Shown here in pieces: positions 5,581 to 11,528 of a stretch of 11,528 bases of DNA. Location of the stretch: positions 1-11,528 of the forward strand of contig JAEWZB010000091.1 of NCBI GenBank assembly GCA_023395515.1, given 5' to 3'. The notes beneath the pieces are model-generated. The model was not told the DNA's origin and searched no databases. It saw nothing but the letters and a program-made list of their open reading frames with translations. The stretch comes from Bacillota bacterium. Its GTDB lineage: Bacteria; Bacillota; Syntrophomonadia; Syntrophomonadales; Syntrophomonadaceae. Within the stretch, counting starts at the first letter, position 1; every line of letters begins with the position of its first letter. The position numbers and the translations under genes were made by a program.

Positions 5581-6433
5581 TAGCCGCATATATGCTGGCA
5601 TTAAGACCAGCTACTTGCCCTTCTCCCACTGATTTTGCCACTTGGTAAGGAGGACCGGTACAGTCTCCAGCCGCATATACCCCTTTTAAGTTAGTTTCCT
5701 GCTTTCTATTTACCTTGATATGTTTATCTACTATTTCTAAACCAGGTATTAGCCTATCCGGTGCAGTTTCTCCGCCTAATATGAATATACCATCCAGGTT
5801 TATCTCACTGCCATCTTTTAATCTTAATCCGGTTACAAAATCATCGCCGATTATGCTGTCTGGTTTATCTGCAATTATTTCTACTTTCGGGTCGAGCTGG
5901 CCGGTCATTTTATATAAGGGCACATAATATACTTTGCTGCATATCTCTGCCATAAAATCCGCTTCGGATTCAGCTTCACTGCTATGGGCTATGAGTAATA
6001 CGTCCTTATCTTTATAAATCGGGCCATCACAAGTAGCACAGTAACCTAAACCTTTGCCCAGAAAATAGTCTTCCTTGGGCAGAGTTGGTTTATAAGGGAT
6101 TCCGGTAGCAATAATTACCGTCTTGGCCATAAGAACATCATCACCAGATAAGATATTATAAATTCCTTCAATATCGTAAATCATTTCGGCTTTTCTAGGA
6201 GTTATTTCCACCCCCATCCGGTCAGCATGATCCCGGAAATTATTTAATAAATCATCACCCTTCAGTTCATAAAAACCCAGGTAATTATCTATTTTTTGGG
6301 CTTTATGCAGTGGCGGGCTGCAAATATCGGTTCCTAATACTATTACTTTCTTATTTCTAATTATAGCATTAATGGCAGCCGATAAGCCGGCTGGTCCGCA
6401 GCCCAGAACCGCTAGATCATATATTAATTCCAA
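5570..6433 (-). CDS. Flavin thioredoxin reductase, probably ferredoxin-dependent (FFTR type)
   Basis: The 287-residue FAD disulfide reductase would reduce thioredoxin-like partners. FAD binding is shown by GCGPAG (11-16) and the C-terminal AAGDCTGPPYQ (254-264). The redox-active disulfide is CATC (132-135). The NADPH subdomain has lost its usual signatures: instead of a glycine-rich GxGxxA stretch it reads LLIAHSSEAESEA (about 146-158), and instead of HRR it reads VYYVPLYK. This pattern (EAESEA, SKVYYVP) is what I recall for clostridial ferredoxin-dependent flavin thioredoxin reductases, so ferredoxin or flavodoxin rather than NADPH is the likely donor (inference). The start is TTG, with AAGGGGG 7 nt upstream. 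It lies about 90 nt downstream of the cytochrome b gene with no terminator between, so it is probably in the same operon. An ordinary trxB with unusual sequence is the alternative. Confidence 0.88.
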   Translation of the reverse strand: MELIYDLAVLGCGPAGLSAAINAIIRNKKVIVLGTDICSPPLHKAQKIDNYLGFYELKGDDLLNNFRDHADRMGVEITPRKAEMIYDIEGIYNILSGDDVLMAKTVIIATGIPYKPTLPKEDYFLGKGLGYCATCDGPIYKDKDVLLIAHSSEAESEADFMAEICSKVYYVPLYKMTGQLDPKVEIIADKPDSIIGDDFVTGLRLKDGSEINLDGIFILGGETAPDRLIPGLEIVDKHIKVNRKQETNLKGVYAAGDCTGPPYQVAKSVGEGQVAGLNASIYAAKIK

Positions 6434-6524
6434 ATTAATACCCCCTTCTCTTTATTGTATTCTTTTATAATATAACCTGTTTGTAAATAGTTATTTTCAT
6501 AGAAAAAGGTATATGTCCTCCCGG

Positions 6525-7223
6525 TTATACATCAAGTTGGTCCAAATCGGTTTTTACTTTCTCCGGGTATAGAGCTTTTCTTTGCAGTTTTATTAACCAT
6601 AGACCATGTCTGCGTTCCACATAATCCCGGCTTATCTTGCCGGTAAACATACTGGCTACCAGGGGCCGGTTATCCTTTATTAAGAAAGCTAGCAAATGTA
6701 CTATTATGGAAAATAATAAGATAAAGGTAAAAAGATTATGAATCTGGGCTGACCAGAATATCCAAGCTGAATCTAGATTAGTTGCGGATACATTTTTATA
6801 TACTTTAATTATTCCTGATAGTATCAGCATTAATACGGAAAAAGCTGTTACGGCAAAAGCTAGTCTCTGTTCGGCCAGATATTTATCATTTTCAGGTTCC
6901 GGGGCTAAGCCCACCATAGCCGCAAATATCTGTACAGACTCTTTTACATCACCCTTTCTCGGTAATATATCCAGCCTTTTAGTCATAATAAGGTAGGTCA
7001 GATAGTAAATACTGATAAATACTAAAACTATAGCTGCTATATAATGAATATTAAGTGTAACCAGAAAATCACTGGACCAAGAAAACCCCGGCAGATTTTC
7101 CACATTATATCTTTTATAAACTGGCATCTGTCCGATTCCCGTGAAAAGCAGCACCAAAATAGATAAGGCCGTTACCCAATGGGTAAAACGAATAGCATAA
7201 TTATGCCTCACTATCTTCATCAT
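6525..7223 (-). CDS. Di-heme cytochrome b membrane subunit (formate dehydrogenase gamma/hydrogenase cyt b type)
   Basis: This roughly 232-residue four-helix integral membrane protein is of the FdnI/HyaC cytochrome b family. It carries electrons between an exported iron-sulfur subunit and membrane quinone. Helices lie around residues 15-32, 55-77, 122-140 and 155-175. Histidines in the first helix (RFTHW), the second (NIHYI) and the fourth (AQIHN and IIVHLL) match the four axial ligands of the two b hemes in FdnI. Three ATG codons are in tandem (7226, 7223, 7220). GGAGG at 7236-7232 favours 7223, with 8 nt spacing. The start overlaps the stop of the iron-sulfur gene by about 23 nt, so the two are translationally coupled. 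No catalytic subunit is next to them. Confidence 0.88.
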   Translation of the reverse strand: MMKIVRHNYAIRFTHWVTALSILVLLFTGIGQMPVYKRYNVENLPGFSWSSDFLVTLNIHYIAAIVLVFISIYYLTYLIMTKRLDILPRKGDVKESVQIFAAMVGLAPEPENDKYLAEQRLAFAVTAFSVLMLILSGIIKVYKNVSATNLDSAWIFWSAQIHNLFTFILLFSIIVHLLAFLIKDNRPLVASMFTGKISRDYVERRHGLWLIKLQRKALYPEKVKTDLDQLDV

Positions 7224-8211
7224 CATCCCTACCTCCATTCATTATTTGATAAACACTTAATCCCGCTGCCATTACCCCAGCAATCGGTGCTATAATAAAT
7301 CCTTTAGCCAGACCTTCCGGTTTATCTAAAGAATTTTTCACTCCTACCGGCATAACAGGCCTACCCGGCTTACCATCTATTTCTTGGGTTCTTATGGCTT
7401 GATCAATAGCTGCAAATGGTACTGAAGATAAATAAAACGTAGAAGTTCCTCCATTTTCCACATCTCCGTAAATATAGCCCCGGTTTTCCCCGGCCCATTT
7501 TCGGGCATATTCCTGCATTTCTTTTTTAGGGCCAAAGCTGATAGCTCCATTAGGGCACTTATTTACACAAGCTGGTTCTTGGCCGGCTAAGATAAGGTCA
7601 TAGCACATATCACATTTATACATTACTCCCCCACCTGCAAATTTAGGAGCAACTTCCTTATATAACCCTACTCCCGCCTGTCTCTGCGGTATTTCCCAGG
7701 GGCATACATCCCGGCATTTAGCCCCGCCCATGCAAATATTAGTATCTATAATTACAGGTCCTTCCGGCATTTTGTTATTAACTCCAAAAGGGCATAAACC
7801 GGCACAGGGCGGATTATCACAGTGCAAACATCTTCGAGGTACATGCACTTTAACTTTTTGGCCGTTATGTTCTACTTCCAGGTGCTGAACATAAGTCCAG
7901 TTATAGGGGGTTAACCTATTAGTCAAATCCCTTTTGCCAGACCAGTCTTCGTGTACTTTTTGCGGCCAATAATCCATAATAGGTTTTTCCGGTTCCGGAT
8001 AATTAGCCTGATTTTTTTCTTTACAAGCTGAAACACATAAAGGGGTCTCATAGTTTATACATCCATCACATTTAGTTAAATCAATAATTGTTCCAAATTC
8101 ATTAGACGCAGCTATATTTGCTACTGCTTTTTTGGTACCGGTCATGATGGCAGTCGCTGCTACTCCAGAGGCAGCAGCCCTTTTAATAAATGACCGTCTC
8201 GTAATAGCCAA
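7201..8211 (-). CDS. Tat-exported four-cluster ferredoxin-like subunit (FdnH/HybA type)
   Basis: This electron-transfer subunit of a membrane oxidoreductase has a twin-arginine signal, I-T-R-R-S-F-I-K-R, followed by an Ala-rich segment. Four cysteine groups follow: CDGCINYETPLCVSAC, CLHCDNPPCAGLC, CMGGAKCRDVC and CDMCYDLILAGQEPACVNKC. The third group has only three cysteines (Gly where the second Cys should be), giving 15 instead of 16. A C-terminal hydrophobic segment (IIAPIAGVMAAGLSVYQIM) can anchor it like FdnH. Start: AGGAGG (8226-8221) abuts an ATG at 8220 but is 9 nt from a TTG at 8211, which is preferred; a GTG at 8235 is also in frame. It is first gene of the operon with cytochrome b and the thioredoxin reductase. 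No molybdopterin or hydrogenase subunit is adjacent. Confidence 0.88.
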   Translation of the reverse strand: MAITRRSFIKRAAASGVAATAIMTGTKKAVANIAASNEFGTIIDLTKCDGCINYETPLCVSACKEKNQANYPEPEKPIMDYWPQKVHEDWSGKRDLTNRLTPYNWTYVQHLEVEHNGQKVKVHVPRRCLHCDNPPCAGLCPFGVNNKMPEGPVIIDTNICMGGAKCRDVCPWEIPQRQAGVGLYKEVAPKFAGGGVMYKCDMCYDLILAGQEPACVNKCPNGAISFGPKKEMQEYARKWAGENRGYIYGDVENGGTSTFYLSSVPFAAIDQAIRTQEIDGKPGRPVMPVGVKNSLDKPEGLAKGFIIAPIAGVMAAGLSVYQIMNGGRDDDEDSEA

Positions 8212-8249
8212 AGTATTCATCCTCCTCGTATTCACATCAGGGCTTACTT

Positions 8250-8266
8250 ATACCCCCTATAGGTAT
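8250..8266. promoter_or_regulatory. CsoR/CstR-like operator at the FeS/cyt b operon start
   Basis: The site reads ATACCCCCTATAGGTAT. Perfect 5-base arms ATACC and GGTAT surround a C-rich core, the shape of operators for CsoR-family repressors (copper-sensing CsoR, persulfide-sensing CstR). It lies just downstream of the start predicted from the promoter at 8276-8305 (about +3 to +19), suitable for repression. The regulator gene is not in this window. Confidence 0.5.
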
Positions 8267-8275
8267 CCTTTTTAT

Positions 8276-8305
8276 ATATTACTGTGGCTTTAAGTCTCCT
8301 GTCAA
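8276..8305 (-). promoter_or_regulatory. Promoter of the FeS/cyt b/thioredoxin reductase operon
   Basis: On the minus strand, a perfect TTGACA (8305-8300) and TAATAT (8281-8276) are 18 bp apart, predicting a start near 8269 and a leader of about 57 nt. The CsoR/CstR-like dyad begins within a few bases of that start. Confidence 0.7.
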
Positions 8306-8351
8306 CCATATTTTTTATAAGTTTTCCTTCATAAGAACCTGCCTGGGGACG

Positions 8352-8386
8352 AAAAAACTGACCGCAAATTCAAATACGGTCAGTTT
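8352..8386 (-). terminator. Intrinsic terminator of the FAD/Rieske gene
   Basis: AAACTGACCG and CGGTCAGTTT form a perfect 10-bp stem with a 12-nt loop. On the minus strand it ends in six T. It lies about 95 nt beyond the gene's stop and insulates the downstream redox operon. Confidence 0.9.
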
Positions 8387-8479
8387 GGATACGAAAATAT
8401 ATTTATCAAGTTAGAAGAAATGAAAGAATTTTTACCGAAAATACTAATAAACTTTTCCCTCATGCCCCCATCGAATATA

Positions 8480-10027
8480 TTATTTAAATACTCGGGCTTC
8501 TACACGGTTTTTATCTTCCCCTAAACGATGCAGGGGTTCGATGGCCGGTCCATGCATAATTTCACCCTCATAACTAAATCGTGAACCATGACAAGGGCAA
8601 TCCCATGATTTTTCCCCCTCATTCCAATTAAGCTCACATCCAAAATGAGTACAGGTAGTATCAACCATATGCAGCTTGCCGGTTTCATCTTTGTAAACTC
8701 CTATTCTTTGTCCTTCAGTTTTTATAAGGGCTGCTTCGCCTCTTTCTATTTCCACCTCTTCAGGTAATTTTTCCAGCTTACCGGCGATAAGATTTTTAGC
8801 CACATTAACATTTTGTATTGCAAATGATTTAATGGAGGCAGGCGTAAGCCGACTGGGGGTAAAAATTTCTGCCCAAGGGTTCTCACCTTTTACGATAAGG
8901 TCACTAATAATCATAGCCGCGGCTATGCCATTAGACATGCCCCATTTGCCAAAACCAGTTGCTACATATAAATTAGGACTTCGTACAGTCAGGTGACCTA
9001 CATAAGGCAAGCCGTCTATAGTCATACAGTCTTGAGTTGACCATCTATAGGAAACATCTTTTACGGTAAAGGTTTGATGAGCAAAATCCAGCAGATTTTG
9101 GTAGTGGGTATTGGTAGTCTGGCCTTGACCGGCTTTGTGGTGTTCACCTCCTACTAATACCAGGTCTCCGTGCTCATAGGGCTGGGCTCTTAAAGAACGG
9201 GTAGGAGTTTCAGCATTAATAAAATATCCTTCCGGAAATTTTTCTTCGATTTGCATTCCTACAATGTATGACCTCTCTTGGTATATTCTGGAGAAAAATA
9301 AGCCTCCCCCATCAAAAAACGGATAATGGGAAGCAATAATAACTTTATCCGCCTTAACTTTATGACCATTTTTAGTTATGACTACTTCATTATCATCTAT
9401 CTGTATGGCTTCGGTCTGTTCGAATATTAGTCCTCCATTTTTAATTACCTCTTCAGCTAATGCTTGGAGGAACTTTAAAGGGTGGTACTGGGCTTGATTA
9501 TCAAATCTCATGGCCCCCTTGACCGAGATAGGCAGACCAATTTTTTCAGTAAAATCAGACTCTATGCCTAAGCTTCTCGCCGCCTGGATTTCGTCTTCAA
9601 TTTCCTTAATGTATTTATCTTGTTCGGTATAAAGATAGGCCGGCTGCCAACTAAAATCACAATCAATTTTATAATCCTTAGCTATTTCAGCCACCTTTTT
9701 AATGGCACTTTGATTAGCTTCAGCGTATTGCCGGGCTAATTCATGCCCATGCTCTTTAATCAGCCGGGCATAAATAAAGGAATGCTGGGAGGTAATTTTA
9801 GCCGTAGTATGTCCGGTAGTTCCTTGCAGGATAAAATCGGCTTCTAAAACGGCTGCCTTCACTCCTTGCTTAGCCAGTAAATAGGCCGTAGTTATCCCTA
9901 CTATTCCCCCGCCAATTATAGCTACATCAACTTCCAGGTCTTCTTCCAGCTTAGGATAATCAGTAGATTTGGTTGAAGCTATCCAATAAGAATTAGGCTC
10001 ACTCTTAAACTCTATAATTTTATCCAT
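8480..10027 (-). CDS. FAD-dependent oxidoreductase with C-terminal Rieske [2Fe-2S] domain (YhfW-like)
   Basis: This cytoplasmic 515-residue flavoprotein combines a DadA/glycine-oxidase-type FAD domain with a Rieske cluster domain. It matches Bacillus subtilis YhfW in layout and length. The dinucleotide site VDVAIIGGGIVG lies near residues 33-44, followed by the ribose-binding Glu in VLEAD. The C-terminal Rieske signature CTHFGC ... CPCHGSRF gives ligands C459, H461, C477 and H480. C464 and C479 are placed for the disulfide seen in high-potential Rieske proteins. The substrate is unknown. The frame is open to an ATG at 10090 with no ribosome site; the ATG at 10027 has AAGGG 7 nt upstream and is preferred. 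It lies downstream of desulfoferrodoxin but is separated by a terminator and has its own -10 box. Confidence 0.92.
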   Translation of the reverse strand: MDKIIEFKSEPNSYWIASTKSTDYPKLEEDLEVDVAIIGGGIVGITTAYLLAKQGVKAAVLEADFILQGTTGHTTAKITSQHSFIYARLIKEHGHELARQYAEANQSAIKKVAEIAKDYKIDCDFSWQPAYLYTEQDKYIKEIEDEIQAARSLGIESDFTEKIGLPISVKGAMRFDNQAQYHPLKFLQALAEEVIKNGGLIFEQTEAIQIDDNEVVITKNGHKVKADKVIIASHYPFFDGGGLFFSRIYQERSYIVGMQIEEKFPEGYFINAETPTRSLRAQPYEHGDLVLVGGEHHKAGQGQTTNTHYQNLLDFAHQTFTVKDVSYRWSTQDCMTIDGLPYVGHLTVRSPNLYVATGFGKWGMSNGIAAAMIISDLIVKGENPWAEIFTPSRLTPASIKSFAIQNVNVAKNLIAGKLEKLPEEVEIERGEAALIKTEGQRIGVYKDETGKLHMVDTTCTHFGCELNWNEGEKSWDCPCHGSRFSYEGEIMHGPAIEPLHRLGEDKNRVEARVFK

Positions 10028-10051
10028 AACATCACCCTTAAATTTTTCATT

Positions 10052-10057
10052 ATTATA
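10052..10057 (-). promoter_or_regulatory. Probable -10 box of the FAD/Rieske gene
   Basis: A perfect TATAAT on the minus strand lies 24 nt upstream of the preferred ATG at 10027. The -35 is weak (TTGGTT at 15 bp or TTTGGT at 16 bp). An inverted repeat, ATGAC (10089-10093) with GTCAT (10102-10106), lies about 35 bp upstream and might compensate as an activator site. It supports the 10027 start, since the 10090 ATG would be upstream of this promoter. Confidence 0.45.
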
Positions 10058-10112
10058 GAATCTCTCCAAGTTAACCAAATCATACATCATGACAATATGC
10101 CGTCATAAAAAT

Positions 10113-10160
10113 AAAAAAAACTAAACCAAGCTGGTTTAGTCCAGTAGGTTTAGTTTTTTT
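10113..10160 (-). terminator. Terminator of desulfoferrodoxin gene
   Basis: On the minus strand, CTAAACC (10153-10147) pairs with GGTTTAG (10127-10121), flanked by A-run and T-run that lengthen the stem and give a long U tail. A third copy of the element (10133-10139) allows a shorter alternative hairpin. The A- and T-runs on both sides make the structure potentially bidirectional. Confidence 0.75.
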
Positions 10161-10178
10161 GTTTTTTTATTTATACCT

Positions 10179-10562
10179 TTAGGCTTTCCATAATCCATGT
10201 AAGTTGCAATAAGCCCTTACCAGTGGATTATCTGACTTAATTTTAAACTCGGCTTCAGGAGCATCACCGGCTTTAAGTTCTTGGCGATATACCTTATTAT
10301 CTGCGATTACTTCTATCCATTCAATGTAATGCGCCTCTACCATCGGGTGTACATCTCCGCCTACTTTAACTAATATGCCGTCATCAGTCTTTTCTACTAC
10401 CGGGATGTGTTTTTCATATGATGCTTCCACCGTATTTTCTTCCATAAGAACCATAGGCTTGCCACAGCAAACTAACTCACCTTTACCTTCATGCAATACT
10501 TCAACTATATTGCCACATATCTCACATTTATAAACCCCATACTTTTTAGCCAAAATTTCCAC
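10179..10562 (-). CDS. dfx: Desulfoferrodoxin (superoxide reductase, two-iron class)
   Basis: This 127-residue cytoplasmic protein reduces superoxide to peroxide without making oxygen, an anaerobe's defence. The N-terminal desulforedoxin-like domain binds iron centre I through C13, C16, C32 and C33 (CEIC and CC). The superoxide reductase domain binds centre II through H52, H72, H78, C119 and H122 (EKHIP, VHPMVEAH, AYCNLHGLW). E50 and K51, the residues next to the active iron, are kept. Length and all ligands are those of a complete enzyme. The ATG has GGAGG 5 nt upstream. It is a single-gene unit with its own promoter and terminator, divergent from apgM, and sits near other oxygen- and thiol-related redox genes. 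Confidence 0.97.
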   Translation of the reverse strand: MEILAKKYGVYKCEICGNIVEVLHEGKGELVCCGKPMVLMEENTVEASYEKHIPVVEKTDDGILVKVGGDVHPMVEAHYIEWIEVIADNKVYRQELKAGDAPEAEFKIKSDNPLVRAYCNLHGLWKA

Positions 10563-10593
10563 CTCCGCATTTTAATTATTTATTGTTCAATAT

Positions 10594-10607
10594 ATAGTAT
10601 ATACTAT
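10594..10607. promoter_or_regulatory. Perfect 14-bp palindrome over the dfx promoter
   Basis: ATAGTATATACTAT is its own reverse complement. It contains the predicted -10 box of dfx, so a bound dimer would block transcription. It does not match the PerR box I know. An AT palindrome can arise by chance, but its placement on the promoter of an oxygen-stress gene is suggestive. Confidence 0.45.
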
Positions 10608-10624
10608 TGCTCCATAAATTTTAA
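10596..10624 (-). promoter_or_regulatory. Candidate promoter of dfx
   Basis: On the minus strand, TTAAAA (10624-10619, 4 of 6) and TATACT (10601-10596, 5 of 6) are 17 bp apart, predicting a start near 10589 and a leader of about 27 nt before the dfx ATG. Confidence 0.5.
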
Positions 10625-10667
10625 GGCAGTTATAATAAGTTTTGTTTTACTGCTTTTTAATTAGTAA

Positions 10668-10676
10668 TGCTATACT
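10668..10676 (+). promoter_or_regulatory. Extended -10 promoter of apgM
   Basis: TGCTATACT is an extended -10 element (TGn plus TATACT). The -35 region is poor (TTACTG at 18 bp), as is usual for extended -10 promoters. The predicted start is near 10683, about 36 nt before the GTG start of apgM. Confidence 0.5.
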
Positions 10677-10718
10677 GAATAAGTATTAAGAGAATTTTGT
10701 CTATTAGGAGTGAAATTA

Positions 10719-11528
10719 GTGAAGTATTTATTAATATTAGCAGATGGAATGGCCGATTACCCCATTCCCGAATTAAATAATAAAACACCATTACAGTATG
10801 CTAATACTCCCTTTATTGATAGCCTGGCCCCAAGATCACTGGTAGGTAAGGTTAAAACTATTCCCGCTGGTTTTATGCCGGGTAGCGATGTGGCTAATCT
10901 CTCGGTTATGGGTTATGATCCCCAGAAATACTATACCGGGCGTTCTCCTTTAGAAGCTATCAGTATGGGGGTTAAGCTTTCCGCTACCGATTTAGCTTTA
11001 CGCTGTAACTTAGTTACCCTTTCTGATGATGAAGATTATGCGGATAAAACCATGCTGGATTATAGTGCCGGAGAAATTAGCACCAAAGATGCAGCTGTTT
11101 TAATAAATACTTTACAAAGCGAACTGGGCAACATTGATTTTGCCTTTCACCCGGGTATTAGTTACCGTCATTTAACCGTATGGTCAAAGGGTGCCAATAA
11201 AGAGGTAGTATTAACTCCTCCTCATGATATATCTGACCGTTTAATCAGGGATTATCTTCCGGCTGGACTAGATGGAGAAATTTTACGGGAAATAATGATT
11301 AAAAGTGAACCAATACTTAAAAATCACCCCCTTAATATTAAACGTATTAATTCAGGCCATAATCCGGCTAATTCTATCTGGTTTTGGGGAGAAGGCCAAA
11401 GCCCCTCCCTGCCTCATTTTAAAGCTAAGTATGGCTTAGCTGGTTCAGTAGTTGCCGCCGTGGATTTAGTAAAAGGTATAGGCATAAGCGCGGGACTAAA
11501 TGCGGTAAATGTTGCAGGGGCTACGGGA
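10719..11528 (+). CDS. apgM: 2,3-bisphosphoglycerate-independent phosphoglycerate mutase, archaeal type (partial)
   Basis: This glycolytic and gluconeogenic enzyme interconverts 3- and 2-phosphoglycerate. It belongs to the alkaline phosphatase superfamily ApgM branch (about 400 residues), not the GpmI branch. The first 270 residues are present and the gene runs off the right edge. Recognisable parts are the metal-binding start KYLLILADGMADYP, TPLQYANTP, the serine nucleophile region MPGSDVANLSVMGYDP, YTGRSPLEA and, near the right edge, NSIWFWGEGQSP and GISAGLN. The start is GTG at 10719, with TAGGAG 8 nt upstream; the first residue would be Met. It is divergent from dfx. ApgM of this type is common in archaea and in some anaerobic bacteria. 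Confidence 0.95.
   Translation, partial: MKYLLILADGMADYPIPELNNKTPLQYANTPFIDSLAPRSLVGKVKTIPAGFMPGSDVANLSVMGYDPQKYYTGRSPLEAISMGVKLSATDLALRCNLVTLSDDEDYADKTMLDYSAGEISTKDAAVLINTLQSELGNIDFAFHPGISYRHLTVWSKGANKEVVLTPPHDISDRLIRDYLPAGLDGEILREIMIKSEPILKNHPLNIKRINSGHNPANSIWFWGEGQSPSLPHFKAKYGLAGSVVAAVDLVKGIGISAGLNAVNVAGATG

Noticed and set aside
5380..5601. Minus-strand open frame of 73 codons across the small gene region
   Set aside because: It lies antisense to the well-supported 55-codon gene and its terminator, overlaps the end of the thioredoxin reductase gene, and has no ribosome site.
8420..8524. A 34-codon plus-strand open frame (ATG at 8420) overlapping the end of the FAD/Rieske gene
   Set aside because: The ribosome site is poor (AGAAGAA), there is no terminator or promoter, and most of the frame lies antisense to a certain gene or its 3' UTR.

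Overview
The window looks like a chromosomal segment of a low-GC, anaerobic Gram-positive (Bacillota, clostridial type, possibly a syntrophomonad- or Dethiobacter-like lineage). The lineage is inferred from several features: an archaeal-type phosphoglycerate mutase, a superoxide reductase, a ferredoxin-type thioredoxin reductase that lacks NADPH motifs, strong AGGAGG/AGGGGG ribosome sites, frequent GTG/TTG starts, and tRNA genes that encode CCA. No insertion sequence, phage gene or CRISPR array is visible. Almost everything is on the minus strand. The exceptions are a hidden 55-codon gene (5365-5532) and the phosphoglycerate mutase gene that runs off the right end.

Layout. 1-76: start of a truncated minus-strand gene with a membrane-anchored N-terminus. 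77-606: a long gene-free gap with a plus-strand terminator-like hairpin, a dyad, and a decayed tRNA fragment next to a hairpin. 607-3390: a two-gene operon encoding a pentaheme c-type cytochrome lipoprotein followed by a chemotaxis receptor with its own c-heme motif. 3679-5222: five tRNA genes (Leu, Cys, Gly, Phe, Asp) in three transcription units with near-consensus promoters, and a metallo-beta-lactamase-fold hydrolase between the Leu and Cys tRNAs. 5365-5580: the hidden small gene and its UUCG-loop terminator. 5570-8305: a redox operon encoding a Tat-exported four-cluster iron-sulfur protein, a di-heme cytochrome b and a flavin thioredoxin reductase; a CsoR/CstR-like operator lies at its predicted transcription start. 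8352-10057: a FAD oxidoreductase fused to a Rieske domain (YhfW-like). 10113-10624: desulfoferrodoxin with a perfect palindrome over its promoter. 10668-end: apgM.

How it fits together. The right half reads as a redox and oxygen-stress neighbourhood: superoxide reductase, a flavin/Rieske oxidoreductase, a quinone-type FeS/cytochrome b pair with no catalytic subunit, and a thioredoxin reductase probably driven by ferredoxin. The left half is a heme-based sensing pair. The observations most worth testing are: the operator in front of the FeS/cyt b/reductase operon; the loss of NAD(P)H motifs in that reductase; the catalytic-subunit-free FeS/cytochrome b pair with only 15 of the usual 16 cluster cysteines; and the small gene whose ribosome-binding site is perfectly complementary, over 9 nt, to a sequence between its stop codon and its terminator.
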